DNA of 64,000 nt. Source: Chrysomallon squamiferum. Its lineage: Eukaryota > Mollusca > Gastropoda > Neomphalida > Peltospiridae. The notes under the pieces were generated by a model. It was not told the DNA's origin. It did not search any database and saw only the letters and a program-made list of their open reading frames with translations. Where the stretch lies: positions 3,859,379-3,923,378 of the forward strand of contig CM022679.1 in assembly GCA_012295275.1 (NCBI GenBank), written 5' to 3'. The position numbers and the translations under genes were made by a program. Below are positions 22,803 through 35,918 of the stretch, one piece after another; positions within the stretch are counted from its first letter, which is position 1, and the number at the start of each line of letters is the position of its first letter.

Positions 22803-25127
22803 TTATTTGGATTTCATATCTTTTACTGCATTCAAAACATCATCAAGATTTGCAGCATCCCCAAATTCTTGTTCTCTGTGTTCCAGAAATATTCCATTTT
22901 TGCCCACCACAAATACACCTGTGTGAAGAATAATGAAATAAATGTAACATTTTTTAAAAATACAGTTTTTCTGTTAAAGTAAAAAGGTAACTGATATTTA
23001 AATTTAAATTAATAATAACGGTAGTGTTGTTTTTCCTGGATCATTATTATTATATCATTATCAGTCATTGTTATTGTCATCATTAACTAAAACAAAAAAA
23101 GCTGAACAGAAATAAAAAGAATCATGTCCAATTTTAAATTACTACAGAGTGTGTTAAATTTGCTATAATAAATACAATTGTAAAACATGATACATTTGAT
23201 TGGAATAACCTATTTTATTTATTATTAACAAAATATACTTTCTTCAAGACTGACTGTCATAAACACTACAAAAAGTGAGAAAAGTCTACCTCCAAGCAGT
23301 GTCCCATCACCAGCAAAGTTTCCTTTTATGCCTGACTTCCAGTTTTTATATATGTTGGACCAGACTTTGGCTCGAAGCAGTGCTGACAGTAAAAGACGCC
23401 TTTCTTCTGGCCCATAAAATCCACACTGGAACAATTGTAACATAACCTCCATCAGTTATAATTTTAAAAAAAAAAAAACACACACACACACACAAGTACA
23501 CATGCACGTTAAATTTATAACAAAAGCCATTAAATATATCACCTGTAAAACATGTTATTTTTATCTACAAAGCCATTAAATGTACATAAATACAATTAGC
23601 ACCAGAACAGCCTTCACATTAATTTCCAATAAAAACTTTTATATTAATTACTATATTAAACTACTGAATAAAGTGCCAAACATAACTATTGATCTTACAA
23701 AGCAATTAGGTTAATTTCCAACTAAATATGAAATAACCCATACTTATCCTAAATTAAATAAAGTAATGACAGACCATAAATGTGGCCAACATCAGTGAAG
23801 TTATAAAATTTTTTAAAAAAATTTTTTATATCTTCTAGTTTACAATAAATGAACTGATCATATACAGTTTCTTGTAGAAAAAAAAACAATTGATCAAAAG
23901 AACTGCTTTAGATTTCAAAAGCCTTCATTGACACTGCCAACTTTTGACGTCAAAAAATAAAGAAATAAAATATTTTTAAAAATTATTTTCTTAATGAAAG
24001 GATTATTTCTTCTGCTTCAAAAAAACATAATAAAATGAATCTGAAGAACAGTCTGGAAAAGTGACAGTGCTCTGTTGTACTAACCTTTTCATCAAGGTAC
24101 ACTTCACCATCAAAGAAATCTTTGAAACTTTTGGCACCCAGAGTCTCATGTACTACAGCGTACAGACCGACTCCATGGGTATCCAGTTGTGGTTTCAGAG
24201 AGGAAAGGTTTTTGGCCTCCTTAAATAAATAAATAAGTAAATAAGTAAATAAATAAACACACAAACAGACAAACAAATGAAGAAAGAAAGAAAGAAATGA
24301 AATTACTTTGATTTTCAGCTTCTACAATAATTACATAAATAAATTAATTAACAATTCATTTAAAATATGATACTAACAATAACTGTACTCAGGGATATCA
24401 TCATCGACTTTTTCTGTTCTTTAAGAATGTTAAAACAGCAAGAATTTCAAAAAAAAGAAAAAGAAAGAAATAGTGTCCACAACTAAACTGTGGTCAAACT
24501 ACAAGAAAAGTGGATGAATTAGAACTGACCTCTCTGCACATGGGTCATCCAGGTCGCCTCACTGCCATGATAACTGCACCAGATTTCTCCCACAGTTTTG
24601 AGGCCTTCAGAGGAAATAATTTAAAATTTAACAAGGATTCAAGAAATACAAATAAAATTCAATAACTGAGAGTTGTGGCAACTTTGCCAATGATTTGTTA
24701 AAATGAAAAAAAAAAAGTTTTGAGATTTTTATGAACCGTAATAATATGACTATCCAGTGGTCAAAAAAAAATTAACTATTTAAACACTTTATGAGAATCT
24801 AAATTTAAGGACATAACCAGTTCAAAATACATATTCAATGTTGTAAGTGCAACAAAATCAATTACAAGTAAAAAAAGTTTTATTTAACAAAATTAATTCA
24901 ACTTAGAATAAAATTTAAATAATGGTGATATTTTATATTTTATATTATCTGTAAAATGCACCTACCAATATTTCTTTTGGTGGCTCATCAAATGTTTGCA
25001 ATTTGATGGAAGACAAATAAGAAAGTGTGGCTTTCTTTGGACATGGTATAAATGGATTAGATGGAAGATTACACAAAACTGCCACGCCCGCAGCTACACC
25101 CGCCACACCCATCATTAACCGAGACAT
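22803..25127 (-). CDS. SELENOU: Selenoprotein U / PRXL2A peroxiredoxin-like protein with UGA-Sec
   Basis: Five coding exons: complement(24966-25127), (24530-24604), (24085-24219), (23290-23425) and (22803-22918). They total 624 nt, 207 residues, with consistent phases and GT-AG borders. Exon 1 encodes a hydrophobic N-terminus (MMGVAGVAAGVAVL). Exon 2 reads GAVIMAVRRPG, then TGA (24545-24547), then PMCRE. Human PRXL2A has PGCFLC here, so the TGA replaces the first redox Cys and gives a UxxC site at residue 74. Exon 3 (GLYAVVHE, FFDGEVYLDEK), exon 4 (FYGPEERR, GNFAGDGTLLGG) and exon 5 (VFVVGKNGIFLEHREQEFGD) follow the family in order. The fold is thioredoxin-like, with a proposed antioxidant role; Sec forms are known as selenoprotein U. 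A SECIS candidate lies downstream. Exon 1 starts at a CAG acceptor (25146), so a further 5' UTR exon exists upstream. Confidence 0.9.
24545..24547 (-). other. In-frame UGA selenocysteine codon
   Basis: TGA is codon 20 of SELENOU exon 2. The frame is open and conserved on both sides, and it falls exactly at the redox-active position that is Cys in human PRXL2A. Confidence 0.85.
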
Positions 25128-25146
25128 TGTTATCTCAGGTAGGTAA

Positions 25147-28100
25147 CTGAAATAATTGAAAAATTATTATACAGTAAATTTAGTTATCACTGGTTATTAG
25201 ATTTTAGCAAAACAACACATGACAGGAAACACAAGAAGTAAATGAATATATTATGTTATATAATGGTTCTTGCCAAAGCAGTGACAAAACAGAGCTACAG
25301 CTAGCCTGAGTGTAGTAAGAAGGAATAATTTTGATATTTTAAAGAAATCTGAACTCAATTTATAAAGCTTTACAATTCTGTTTTACAGAAAATTGTATCT
25401 TTAAATTAACTTCTTTTTTTCTCTTTTTTTTTTAAAGTGAAATTGCATATTTAAAAAAATATTAATAAAGACACACCTAGTATATTAACTCAGATTACAA
25501 CAAACACTCTAAGGCTGTCTCAAATTGATTCAGTATGTTTTGTGCTAATTTTGTAATGGAGAATTTAAACATAACAAATGTGCTGACAAAAACAGCCATG
25601 TTGTCACAGTTCACTTGGTGATTCATTTTCTGTTTTTAATGTAGCTTGCCGTAAACATGTCACAAATTGTAACTCATAGCTGGGTTATATGTAAGCATTC
25701 TTCTGAATTTAATATAATTACACAATTATCAGATTTTTTTACTGTTTGAAAACTACTTTATAAGTAATGATTAATTTTTGTAGGTGATGTGGTTAGTGCC
25801 GTTTTAAAGTGATTTTTAAGGTTAACATGAACTGTGAAACGTTAAACTTTGTACATCAAACATATACAGGGAATGTTTGAAGTTTATAAATGTTAATTTT
25901 GGCATTTTCAGTTAATACCATATTTCTTGAAAGTGCCACTGAGCAAAAGGTTTAATATAAATATTATTTTTATTATTAATGCACCCTTGAACTGACTTAG
26001 AATGGAAAAGGTGCTGTATAAATAGGATTTATGATTTACAAAATATTTTCAAAAATCCTTCAATTAATTCTGTCTGAAAACACTTTTTCTTTTAATTATT
26101 TTCTGTAAAACAACAAAAAACATAATACATTACTTATTGGATTCCACATACTGAGGACTTTCCCTCTTATAATTCAGTGGTACTGTTCAAGCTAATCTTT
26201 TTAATAAGGAATGATTTATTTGTGTTGGATATGAAAATTATGCAGTGGAATGGCAAAAAATAATTACTTCTGTCTATAGCAAACAGCAAAAAACATTTTA
26301 AAGGTAAAGTTCATTTAAGTCAAAAACATTATACAGGCTTTTAAAATAAATTGCATTTATGAAAAAAAAAAAAAAACCTGCAGACTGAGTGGTTCAAGCC
26401 AGTGTGCATGTAATGTTGTAACTTGTACAATTCAAGCGAGAAAAATGATCTTCTTCTCAGTTACTATTCCTGAGAAAAAGGCATGATCTGTGTGTGGCAT
26501 CAACTGACTGCTGTATTCACAAACAATAACAATTAAACAAATTAAAACTCAAAATCTAGCCGCTTTGTTTAAAAGTTTACCTTGAAACCTGTTCCTTTCA
26601 AAATTGCAAGTTGAAGTATCTCAAATATTGCTGACTGACAAGTCTCACTTGTAACCAGTGAATTTATGTTCTTTGTTTTCTAGACAGATGACCACCCACA
26701 AACAGGCTCATACATTTATTTCAAGAATATCACTGAAATACCAACCCAAAAGTTGCTGCTCCACCTAAGATGCACACGGCTGCAATAAGCCCAACATAAA
26801 ACGTCATGGGAAGTCTAAAAAACACTCCTGGAGCAGAGAATTACACTCAAGTTAGTATAACACACACTTACACTCAAGAACACTAATACATATCTTCACA
26901 AACACACACACGACACACACACAAAGTACACACATGATCTTTCAAATATAAATGTACCGACACACACACACACACATTCAGGCACAAAAACAATGTTAAA
27001 TAATAACCTACATTTTTGAAAGACATTCATCACAATGAAGATGACTTCACTGCGCCTTAATAAATTACAATTTATTTCCAGTTTTGAAAAATAAAATAAT
27101 TAAAATTAAAAATTACCCAAATAACCAGCATGGCATTTCGTAAAACTTGAAATATTTCACAAGTGCTTATAACCTGAATCTCTTAATACAGTACTTTCAA
27201 GTATATATCAGATATACTTCCTTTTGAATTCAGGAAATATAATGTAGTCCTAAGTCAGAAGATGAAATAAATGTGTAAACTAAAAGTATCTTATTTGACA
27301 AGAAAACTAAAGCAAATTCATCACCAACAATAAATGCAAGTTATATGATTTGACCAAACTGTATCAGCATGACATTTTGACAGCAGAAATTTAAAACAAG
27401 AGAGATAAATTTAAAATGAACAAGAGAGAAAGAGTTTTCATCAAAACTGTTGTTTTCATGGATATAATGTCTGATAATGAAGTGATTTAACACTCAGTAG
27501 CAAGCCAGCTTATTATTATTTTCACTTATTGATGTGAGGCTAGACTGTAATGAGAAATAATTAAAAAGATGAAAAAAATAATAATAATAATAATTAATTA
27601 AAATAAATAAAATAAAATAAAATAAAATAATTAAAAAAAAATAATTGATTAACTGCTCAACTGTATTGTTATTTAGTTAATTTTGTTAGTAGTGCATGCA
27701 TTTTTCATTTAAATTATCTAAACATTTCTTTCCTATCTCATGTTTTTTTTTTGAGGGGGGGCAAAGAGTTAATGTATTTCAAAGGCATACATTAAAAATT
27801 TAATTATTAAATTACAAGATATAATTTCGTGACATTGCATCAGATGAGACAATCCAATAATCAGTATGTTACCACTGTTTTAAGTGTATCAAAGGTTATC
27901 AGCCATGTCGACATCCACAATAGTCAATAGTAAGTATCTGGTTGCCGGATTACCATGCAATTATTAAGCATATTATTATCTATTACTTATTTGGTCTACA
28001 CTGTCTTTCTTTAACTTTAACCGAATGTGCAAATGCAAAACTGTGACTAACACGCGCTTGACTATAAAGTCAAAAAAATGGCGTCAGAAGTTTAAAATAA

Positions 28101-28400
28101 ATAAAAATTAACCAAACTTCGTCGTTATGGAAACGAAGTATTGCATAACCTTAAGTATTTTTGAAACTATATGTTGTATATTTCACACCAAAACGTCGAC
28201 ATTACCTTTTAACCTTTTCCTTTAGTTCATCTAGCTTCATGAATGTCAGAAAACTTCTGCATAAAACTAAAACATTGCAACTGCTCAATCTACAGGTGTC
28301 CGAAGTCTACGCTTATATTGTAGGGGAGATAATCTATTATTGTTATTTCTATTTTTAAAAGAATGTCAGACTTGTTTACAACAATCGCAAAGCACAATAC
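25147..28400. other. Presumed 5' UTR intron and promoter region of SELENOU
   Basis: Apart from the possible exon at 26742-26807, no coding exon is visible. The stretch around 28040-28160 is richer in CpG (CGCG, GGCGTC, TTCGTCGTTATGG), so it is a reasonable place for the promoter. (CA)n runs occur at about 26900-26980. Confidence 0.4.
26742..26807 (-). other. Possible upstream exon of SELENOU (alternative N-terminus or uORF)
   Basis: ATG at 26807 opens 22 hydrophobic codons (MTFYVGLIAAVCILGGAA...) ending at a possible GTATTT donor, in phase 0. Spliced to exon 1 of SELENOU (25146) it would stop at TGA seven bases before the main ATG, acting as an upstream ORF. Spliced to exon 2 (24604) it would give an alternative membrane-anchored N-terminus in frame. 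It could also be a separate small membrane protein or chance. Confidence 0.3.
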
Positions 28401-30380
28401 TGGCAGACTGTCACATTTAACATCACAGTTTAACTTTGCGTCACGTTTTTATTGATAAGTGATATTAATAATTATAAATTAAACTGTCTTTCACTTGTTG
28501 CTTATGTGAATTACTGATACATGTTTTAACATTGTCAATAAATTGAATAAATTTGTTATTCAGTGAATAGGTTAAAAAGGCCCTATACTTTACCAGAATT
28601 CATAAACTGATTTTTAAATCTTGTTCATACTCTTAAGCATGACTAAAAAGCACACACAAAAAAACCGAAGACTATATAGAATGACACCTTCGATTACGTC
28701 ATTTCCTTTTTAAATATCCCGGGTAAAGAATTTGAACGAAATTGCTGATTTTATTTTTCCTTGACCTTGTTATATAAAATAAAATAATAATAATGGTGGA
28801 TTGAAAACAGTCCGTTTTGTAACAACAAGCTACAGAAATGTGTGTTTAATTTTGGTTATAAAGATCAAATATGAAATTAATTAATTCAGCCAAAATTAGT
28901 ATAAGAAGGGAAACAAAATAATTGTTAAATAATAAAAGAAAAAATACAAGGTTTTTGCAAAGATGCCTCTGTCCCATTTTTTTTTTTTTTTTTTTTTTGT
29001 GTGTATTTACTTTCAAGTTATTGTTTTGTATTCCATAACTAATCTTTTTTAATAATAAAATGCTAATCTTCTGTTATTATCATTTTCTGTTTTGATTGAA
29101 ATATGTCATTGAAAATCTCAAGACAGTTCATAGATTAGTATGGATGGAAGATACTGCTTAATTGATATTCTTTTATCCTTTTTGATAGCCAAAATGAAGG
29201 CTTCAGTTATCAGAATCACAAAGAGAGTGCTCAGATAAAGCTGAACAGACATGGTTTAGGAGTGTATGTTGACCAAGACTTAATATTCATCACACTTTGT
29301 CAAATGGTCAATATGGCTAACAAGTCAGCAAACACATGGTACCTAAAGCCTCTGATGAGAATAAATCAAACTTTAAACTGATATAAATTCCATAGCTTAA
29401 ACAAATTAGAAGTACATAGGTGTAGTTTTATTTTAATTTAAAATTAAAATGTATAAAAGATGACAGGTGGTAGTAATATGCCATAATGAGAAAAATTTAT
29501 TTTTTATTGCAGATAATTTAAAACATTTATTTCAAGAGTTGTTCATTAAATAACAGTACACAAGTTTTTTTTATATAAATACAAGTAAAAAAAAAAATAT
29601 GTTGAAAAAAGTAAGTTAACTATTTAAAGAACAAATATAGGACAGATTAGAAGTACTGAAAATACAACACAACTAAAATAGAAAAAAAAATAATAATAAT
29701 GCAAAGGAAACAAAAATCAAGAAAAGAAAAAAGATTTTTGTGAATCTTGATCCATTTATTAAATTCTGCTGGTTTCAGAGCATCAAAACTGCCTGTCCAA
29801 GCAAAGAAAGTAGAGCAAGACAAAAAGTGAACATACCAACATAACATACATTATAAACAGTAACAACTGGGCAACGTTAGCTGTAACCATATGTGAACTG
29901 AAAAATAGCAATTTGAACAAAAATATGTGTGTTCTACATTAGAACAGTGTTTTCAGCAATACAGTGAATGTAATGTATAAATCAGAAGCAGGTATGCTAA
30001 ATCACATAAATTACATGAACTACCATTGATTAACTGTTCAGAGTTTGTTTATTATTTTAGGGCTGTTTTTTTTTTTTTTTTTAATTTTTTTTTTTTTTAA
30101 TGAGATTAAATATAATTTTATTTTAGATATGAAGCAATAAAGACCACTGGAATTCCACCAAATGTTTTAGAAATGTGTTTTCAAAAGAAACAAAGAAACC
30201 ATTCAACTAGAACTTTAGTGTTTGTAAAGTACTAACACATCCACTGTTTGTCATTTTACTGTTACATGATTCCAGATTATTATCCATGTCAACTACATAT
30301 ATCCATTTTTTTCATTTAACTGTAACTTTCAACAAAATAACTGCATGTGAAATATCAAAACCAAAATGAATTCTATTATA
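28401..30380. other. Intergenic stretch left of COPS4, includes its 3' UTR
   Basis: No supported gene. Poly-T tracts lie at about 28979 and 30068. The part next to 30381 should be the COPS4 3' UTR; its end cannot be fixed. Confidence 0.5.
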
Positions 30381-33300
30381 TCATTGCTGAAGTTGGGCTT
30401 CCATTGCAGTTGCCATCCATTCCGGTTCAGTTTGTGTAATTTTCTCAATAATGTTATTTACTTGAAAACATAAACTTTGAATCTGTTTGTCCCAGGTTGG
30501 CAGAGTTTCTCGAGCTAGGAAAAAAAAAAATAATAATAATGAAGATTTAAAATATATATTGACATGCACAGGTTCATTATAAAGTTCTTTTATAACTTCT
30601 GATCCATGCACAAAAAAGAATAAGAGAAAAATATAATTTAATGTTCAAGTATATTTATAGTTTAAATTTTATAGTCATTATGAAATAATTGAAAATCAGG
30701 TACAAATACAATTCTAGAAATTCAAAATTGTAACATCTTTTAATGAAGTAATTAGTTTGTTACACTTCCATAACATATGGTTATTAATAATCTGACTTTT
30801 CAAAAATGCAGATGTTAGTCTGTTGATATGCATTACCACTTTGACTGAATGCATGCTTAAACAAAATCTGTATTGAGTAAGTTCATTATCGTTAATTAAT
30901 TTAAAATATTAACAAAAAAATCAATAACTTTTTACCTTCAAAGTGCACAATGGAAGCTATCTGATCCACACATCCATTCATCCGTTCCTCTGTAATCATT
31001 TGTGAAGCTATTTTCTCAGCCTGTAAAGAACAGATACAATATAAACACAAGTGACTATGTGAACAAATAGTTTCAGTATAATTTATTTACACTGTAATTC
31101 AATGTCACTGTTTTTTTGAGTTTTTTAATTAGGCCACCATCCTTTGCTACTAGTTAAGTATGATGATATAGAAACAAGCGCAAAGAAATTGATCTATTTG
31201 TGACCCAATTTCAAAATAAACAACAGTTGTGATATCACTATTCTATTTAACACTTTTCACATTTTTGTTGTTTTATTTATTTACAAAATGTCTTACTTTA
31301 CACAGAAAGCAAAAACTGCAATCGACAAAAGTTGCACGAAAAATTGATAAAAAATTTAATTTTAATTATTCAGACTGTGATAGTTTCATATTTGCTTTTC
31401 TGATTAAGATAAATAAACAAAGCAAGTATATAATACTTGGTTTCGTTTATGTATCTTTAAGATACATTGAATAAAATTTTAAAACAATGAATAATAAAAA
31501 CTAACATACATTAAAAATAAAGATAATAATATAAAAAAATAATAACTAACCTTAGTGGGAGGTATTTCTAATAATGAACCGAGTTCACTAAATGAAATAT
31601 TATTGTATAGTTTACTAGCAGATAACAAATTGTGTTCAATGACAGCCCGGTCAAGAATAGTTGATCCATCAGCTGTCATTGCCTTCTGATGAGGCTGCAG
31701 TAAAGCCTAAAATAAATAAATTTTACATTAATTACTTCTATTAATTAAGGAAAACTGTTGTTCTCTGACAGTACAGTGAATAGCTAATATTACGTCTTCA
31801 CAGAAATATTATACACTTCAATTACAGTAAGTATTACTACCAAATATGTGTATAAATATAAAATCTCTTAAGTAATTTTTTTTATATCTACATTGCTTAA
31901 TACAATTTCTTATTGTTTATTTAATTTTTTAACAAGGAAATGAATACAAAAGAAAATGTATTATATCAAAACCAAGGAGCCTGACAGAAATACAAAACTA
32001 ATGGCTCTAGAACTTGATATTACTAAAAGCTATCTTGAATTAAAAATAGTTTTTTTTTTTCTCTGTTTATTTAGTTTCTGTCCCATGATGACAGTCAACT
32101 ATAAAAAACCCAGAAGATAAAATGAGTTATTTAATCAGACATATGTTACATAATTCAATTATTCTTAATCAAGATAGCACTGTAGCAAATTTGTTCATTT
32201 TATTTCATTTCTCAAAGAGCTACTTCAAATAAAAAATGATTCCTCAGAATGAGAAAATGGCACAACAAAAAGTATTTTATGCAAAAATAAAAGCTGCTTG
32301 AATACAAGATGACCAGCAACTACCGAATCACTTTAGCTTAAGTGATTCAAGAAAGCCACAAAAACATTTGCTGAGTTTGTGAATTTTGTCTGGCCTCATT
32401 AAAAACATTAAACATTAAAAACAAAAAAAAAGTATTTTCCGCTTTACCTGAAAATCTTGTAGATCGCTGCTTCTGATTATTCTGTCGAGGTACATTTTCT
32501 CAAGGATGTTAAAAGATGGCAACTGCTGACATCGTTCATCTTTGAACAACGTTGCTAGCATTCGTGAGCGCTGCTGCCCTGCCGATGCCAGGATGGTGCA
32601 GATGAGAGCATTTTTCAGAGCTGTGAGTCTTTCCTCTTCGGCCACAATCGTCTTGTAGGACAGCTCATTGTATCGCTGAGCAGCTTCAATAAACTTCCAC
32701 CGGAAATCTAGAACCCGTGCATAACAAGCCTGAAACAAAAAGTTATCAGATGACAAAGAGATAAACTAACATTCAGCCAAACATTTTAATATTAATGGTC
32801 ACTAGGTATATTATCTGTGGGAAGATTTGCATAAAATATCTTTTGTTGACATTGGGTTTCATCTCTTACATTTTACAAAATTTAATAACTATCTGTCACA
32901 ATTTGGTGATCTGATGAAATAGTTTTAACTGTATACTAATATTTTATTTGTACAGTTTAAAAATATCTTAGTGCCTAGTATTTTTCTGTAGTCTTCATAT
33001 GGAATTTGTAAAATGGCAAGATTCAGATGTTCAGTAATGTTAGTATTCTGCTGCTATAATCTGCTATCAGTGATTTTTGGTCACTCACAAAACAAATAAA
33101 ATAATAACCTGTGTGTATGAAGATTTTTTTAAGATTAATTATTCATACACTCTAAGTATTATTTCATAGCATCCCAGGTACATAATAAGTACTGGTATTA
33201 AACAAAACAAATGAACAGTGAAAATGATATTACATGAATGAATAACAGAATGCTCTCTGTGTTCTACCTTGTAATGTATTTGAAGTTTTTCATTCTGAGA

Positions 33301-35768
33301 GTCAGCTTGAAGCAGTGAAGCTCTGTTGATAAAAGCTTCAGCTTGGACAGGATCATCATCCTCCAAATATAGTCGGGCTATCTTCAAGTAGGTGTCAAGT
33401 TTGTAGTCTGTAGAATATTGTCTGAAAAATAAATTAATTTAGACATGAAATAGAAAATTGTCTGTGAAAAATAATATTCAATGCATGATAAAAGTTTGTG
33501 CCAGAGTTGGAAAAATAAAATACACAATAATGCTTGACAAATGTAACAAAACTCTTTCGTAATTTTATTTTATTTTATTTTTTTTTGATTCTGCTGAAAA
33601 ACATATAAATTATAAAAACATATTAAATAAATAAATAATAAAAAAATTAATTAAATTAAATTAAAACTGAATATCAATAATTTATATACTGAGATATCAA
33701 ACAGCATCTAATTAATTCATAGCCTGACAAATGTAAAATTTCAGAGAAATTGATAATTTAAAGCTGATATGATAAATGATTTATATGATGGCAAAAGAAA
33801 ATAAAGTGGCACTCTCCTATCTTTATTTGCTATATTTTTATAGATGTTGGTAATTTATTCTTACTTCTGTCCAGTTTCCAAAGGAATTCCAACCAACACA
33901 TTGGCTGCCTCCCGCCAGCTACATTCTCTCTCATAGATATTAGCAAGATGTTGACGAATGGCAGCAACCTGTTATAAATAATAACTTAAAATGCAGAATC
34001 ATATTTTAAGCAGCATTAGTAAGAAAATATGGGTTTTTTCAAATAAAATTAAGTTGAAGGATAAAATCAGTGTTTAAAAAATTTGAAAAAAAAAAAAAAG
34101 AGTCATTGAGAGGTACATAAAGGGAAAAATAAACCAATTCAGACTATCAAAAAATGCTCCTGTCAATGATGAAAAAAATGGTTGTGGACAGATTGTAGAT
34201 GATCATTCCTCTACCTACTGACACTGATCAAGATTCTAGTTCAGTTGCTTTCAGTCTATCAAGTATTTCAAATGAATGTGTCCTGATACAAGGAATTGAT
34301 GTCAAACAGAAGAGACAAACAACATTTTGCAGACACCAAGCATGGCAAAATTGTCACTTGAGCCTATTTAAATAACAATTTTTTTAGTATCATTATAAAT
34401 GTTTAGCAAAAGATTTAAACAGTTCTAGTTATCAAAGTATTAAATATTTGGAGACCTGTGTTAAATTACTGAAAAAAGCTGACAAATTTGAAAAAGATAT
34501 CTAGAAATTAAATACTAATCCTAAAATTAAACTTCAGCCTTGGTTTTTCTGACCAAGCTGTACAGTCAGTGATTCCTTGAAGCATGAAATGGTACATCTA
34601 CACACAGTACAGAGGATGTAACCTAACAAATCCCCATTAAATTACCTGTTCCTCAAAAGAAATAACTCTGGTGTGAATCTTGTCGAGAGAAAAATGTGCG
34701 ATCTGTTTTGCCACCACATCATTCAGTTTTGTTAACTGTGTTGTAAAATCTGTCAGAATCTGTCGTGAAATAACCAAGCTTACATTTTCATTGACCACTG
34801 AAATAAGAAGTTTCACAGTAGTTAGCTAATTATAATTATTATCATTCAAAGTAGATCTGAGCTAGTGAAGTCCTAAATACACATTTAAGAACAGGATGCT
34901 TCAAGCTAATTTTGTTCTCTTTATTTCTTACTTTGTTAGTAGAAACCAATTTCTGTTAATACTGCATGACACTGACCATAAAATAACAAACTGTGGGATC
35001 AGACTTTATAAAGTGTTATTGTTGTTTTTTTTTTTTTTTGTGTATGCAGTTCAGGGAAATTGTACAGTGGAAGGTTTCTTACATCTCCCTGTTATACATA
35101 CACAAAAAAGATGAAGTCAAAGAGACAAGATTAACTTACAAGCTTCTACAAATGCCTGAAGAGAAGGAATCAAATCTCCACTACTAGATGACAGAATATT
35201 TTCCAGTATTGCCTTATATCTGAAATAGTATAATAAAGATGTTAATATAAAATACATATGACATAATAAATTGTTTAAATACGTGCTCAGAGGTTTGCAT
35301 CTACATAACTGCAATGATAAAATAATTTAAAAAATAATAAATACAAAATATATTTTTACCAAAAAAAGGAAAACACCATTTTTAAAAACTAAAATCAGTC
35401 GTCCAATCAACCAGTTCAGTGGCAATGAAAATGTAATCAGGATTCTTAACTTTCAAAAATATAACATTATAGTATTATGAATATACCCAGATATGTATAA
35501 TAACAGTGAATGTTTTTCATAAATACAAAATTAACAAAAGGTAATTATTCATTATCATTTAAAAGACTGAGTCACCGTACACTGGTACAGCCACATCCGT
35601 TGCCACTTTTAATCAAATATATTAATTTAATGTCACTGAATGAGCTTTATCCTACAAACTGTTTAAATAATTTCATCATTAGTACTTTTCGGTAACATCT
35701 TTATGAGATCCTCCCGAATGCGATAAATTCGCCAGTTGTGCAAGTTGTTGTTTTACGGGGGCTGCCAT
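30381..35768 (-). CDS. COPS4: COP9 signalosome complex subunit 4
   Basis: Nine coding exons: complement(35686-35768), (35140-35219), (34646-34797), (33865-33968), (33268-33421), (32448-32729), (31551-31706), (30936-31020) and (30381-30514). The total is 1230 nt, 409 aa; human CSN4 is 406. All junction phases agree. The start [12 protein letters not shown] matches the human N-terminus. Near-identical family blocks include [78 protein letters not shown] and [17 protein letters not shown]. The C-terminal half carries the PCI domain (about residues 195-365), followed by the helical end that joins the CSN helix bundle. CSN removes NEDD8 from cullins and so controls cullin-RING ubiquitin ligases; subunit 4 helps position the CSN5 isopeptidase. 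The gene starts 150 bp from LIN54 on the other strand. Confidence 0.97.
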
Positions 35769-35918
35769 ATTTTGTCATTCAGAAGTGAATAAAAATAATA
35801 AAATTATTTTATTCCTTCGTTAAAAACAGTCATTAACAAAAAATATGTCAGAATTTATTCTAAGTTTAGAAATAAAATTATTAAAGATATAATTAATCTT
35901 TATTCGTTCTTTCTGCAA
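35769..35918. promoter_or_regulatory. Bidirectional promoter region between COPS4 and LIN54
   Basis: Only 150 bp separate the two start codons, which point away from each other. No clear TATA box stands out, only AT-rich sequence. Both 5' UTRs must fit here or overlap, unless upstream non-coding exons exist. Confidence 0.6.

Noticed and set aside
24945-25127. Reading the SELENOU gene as a short protein ending at the TGA
   Set aside because: Conserved PRXL2A sequence continues in frame through three more exons after the TGA, and a SECIS candidate is present.
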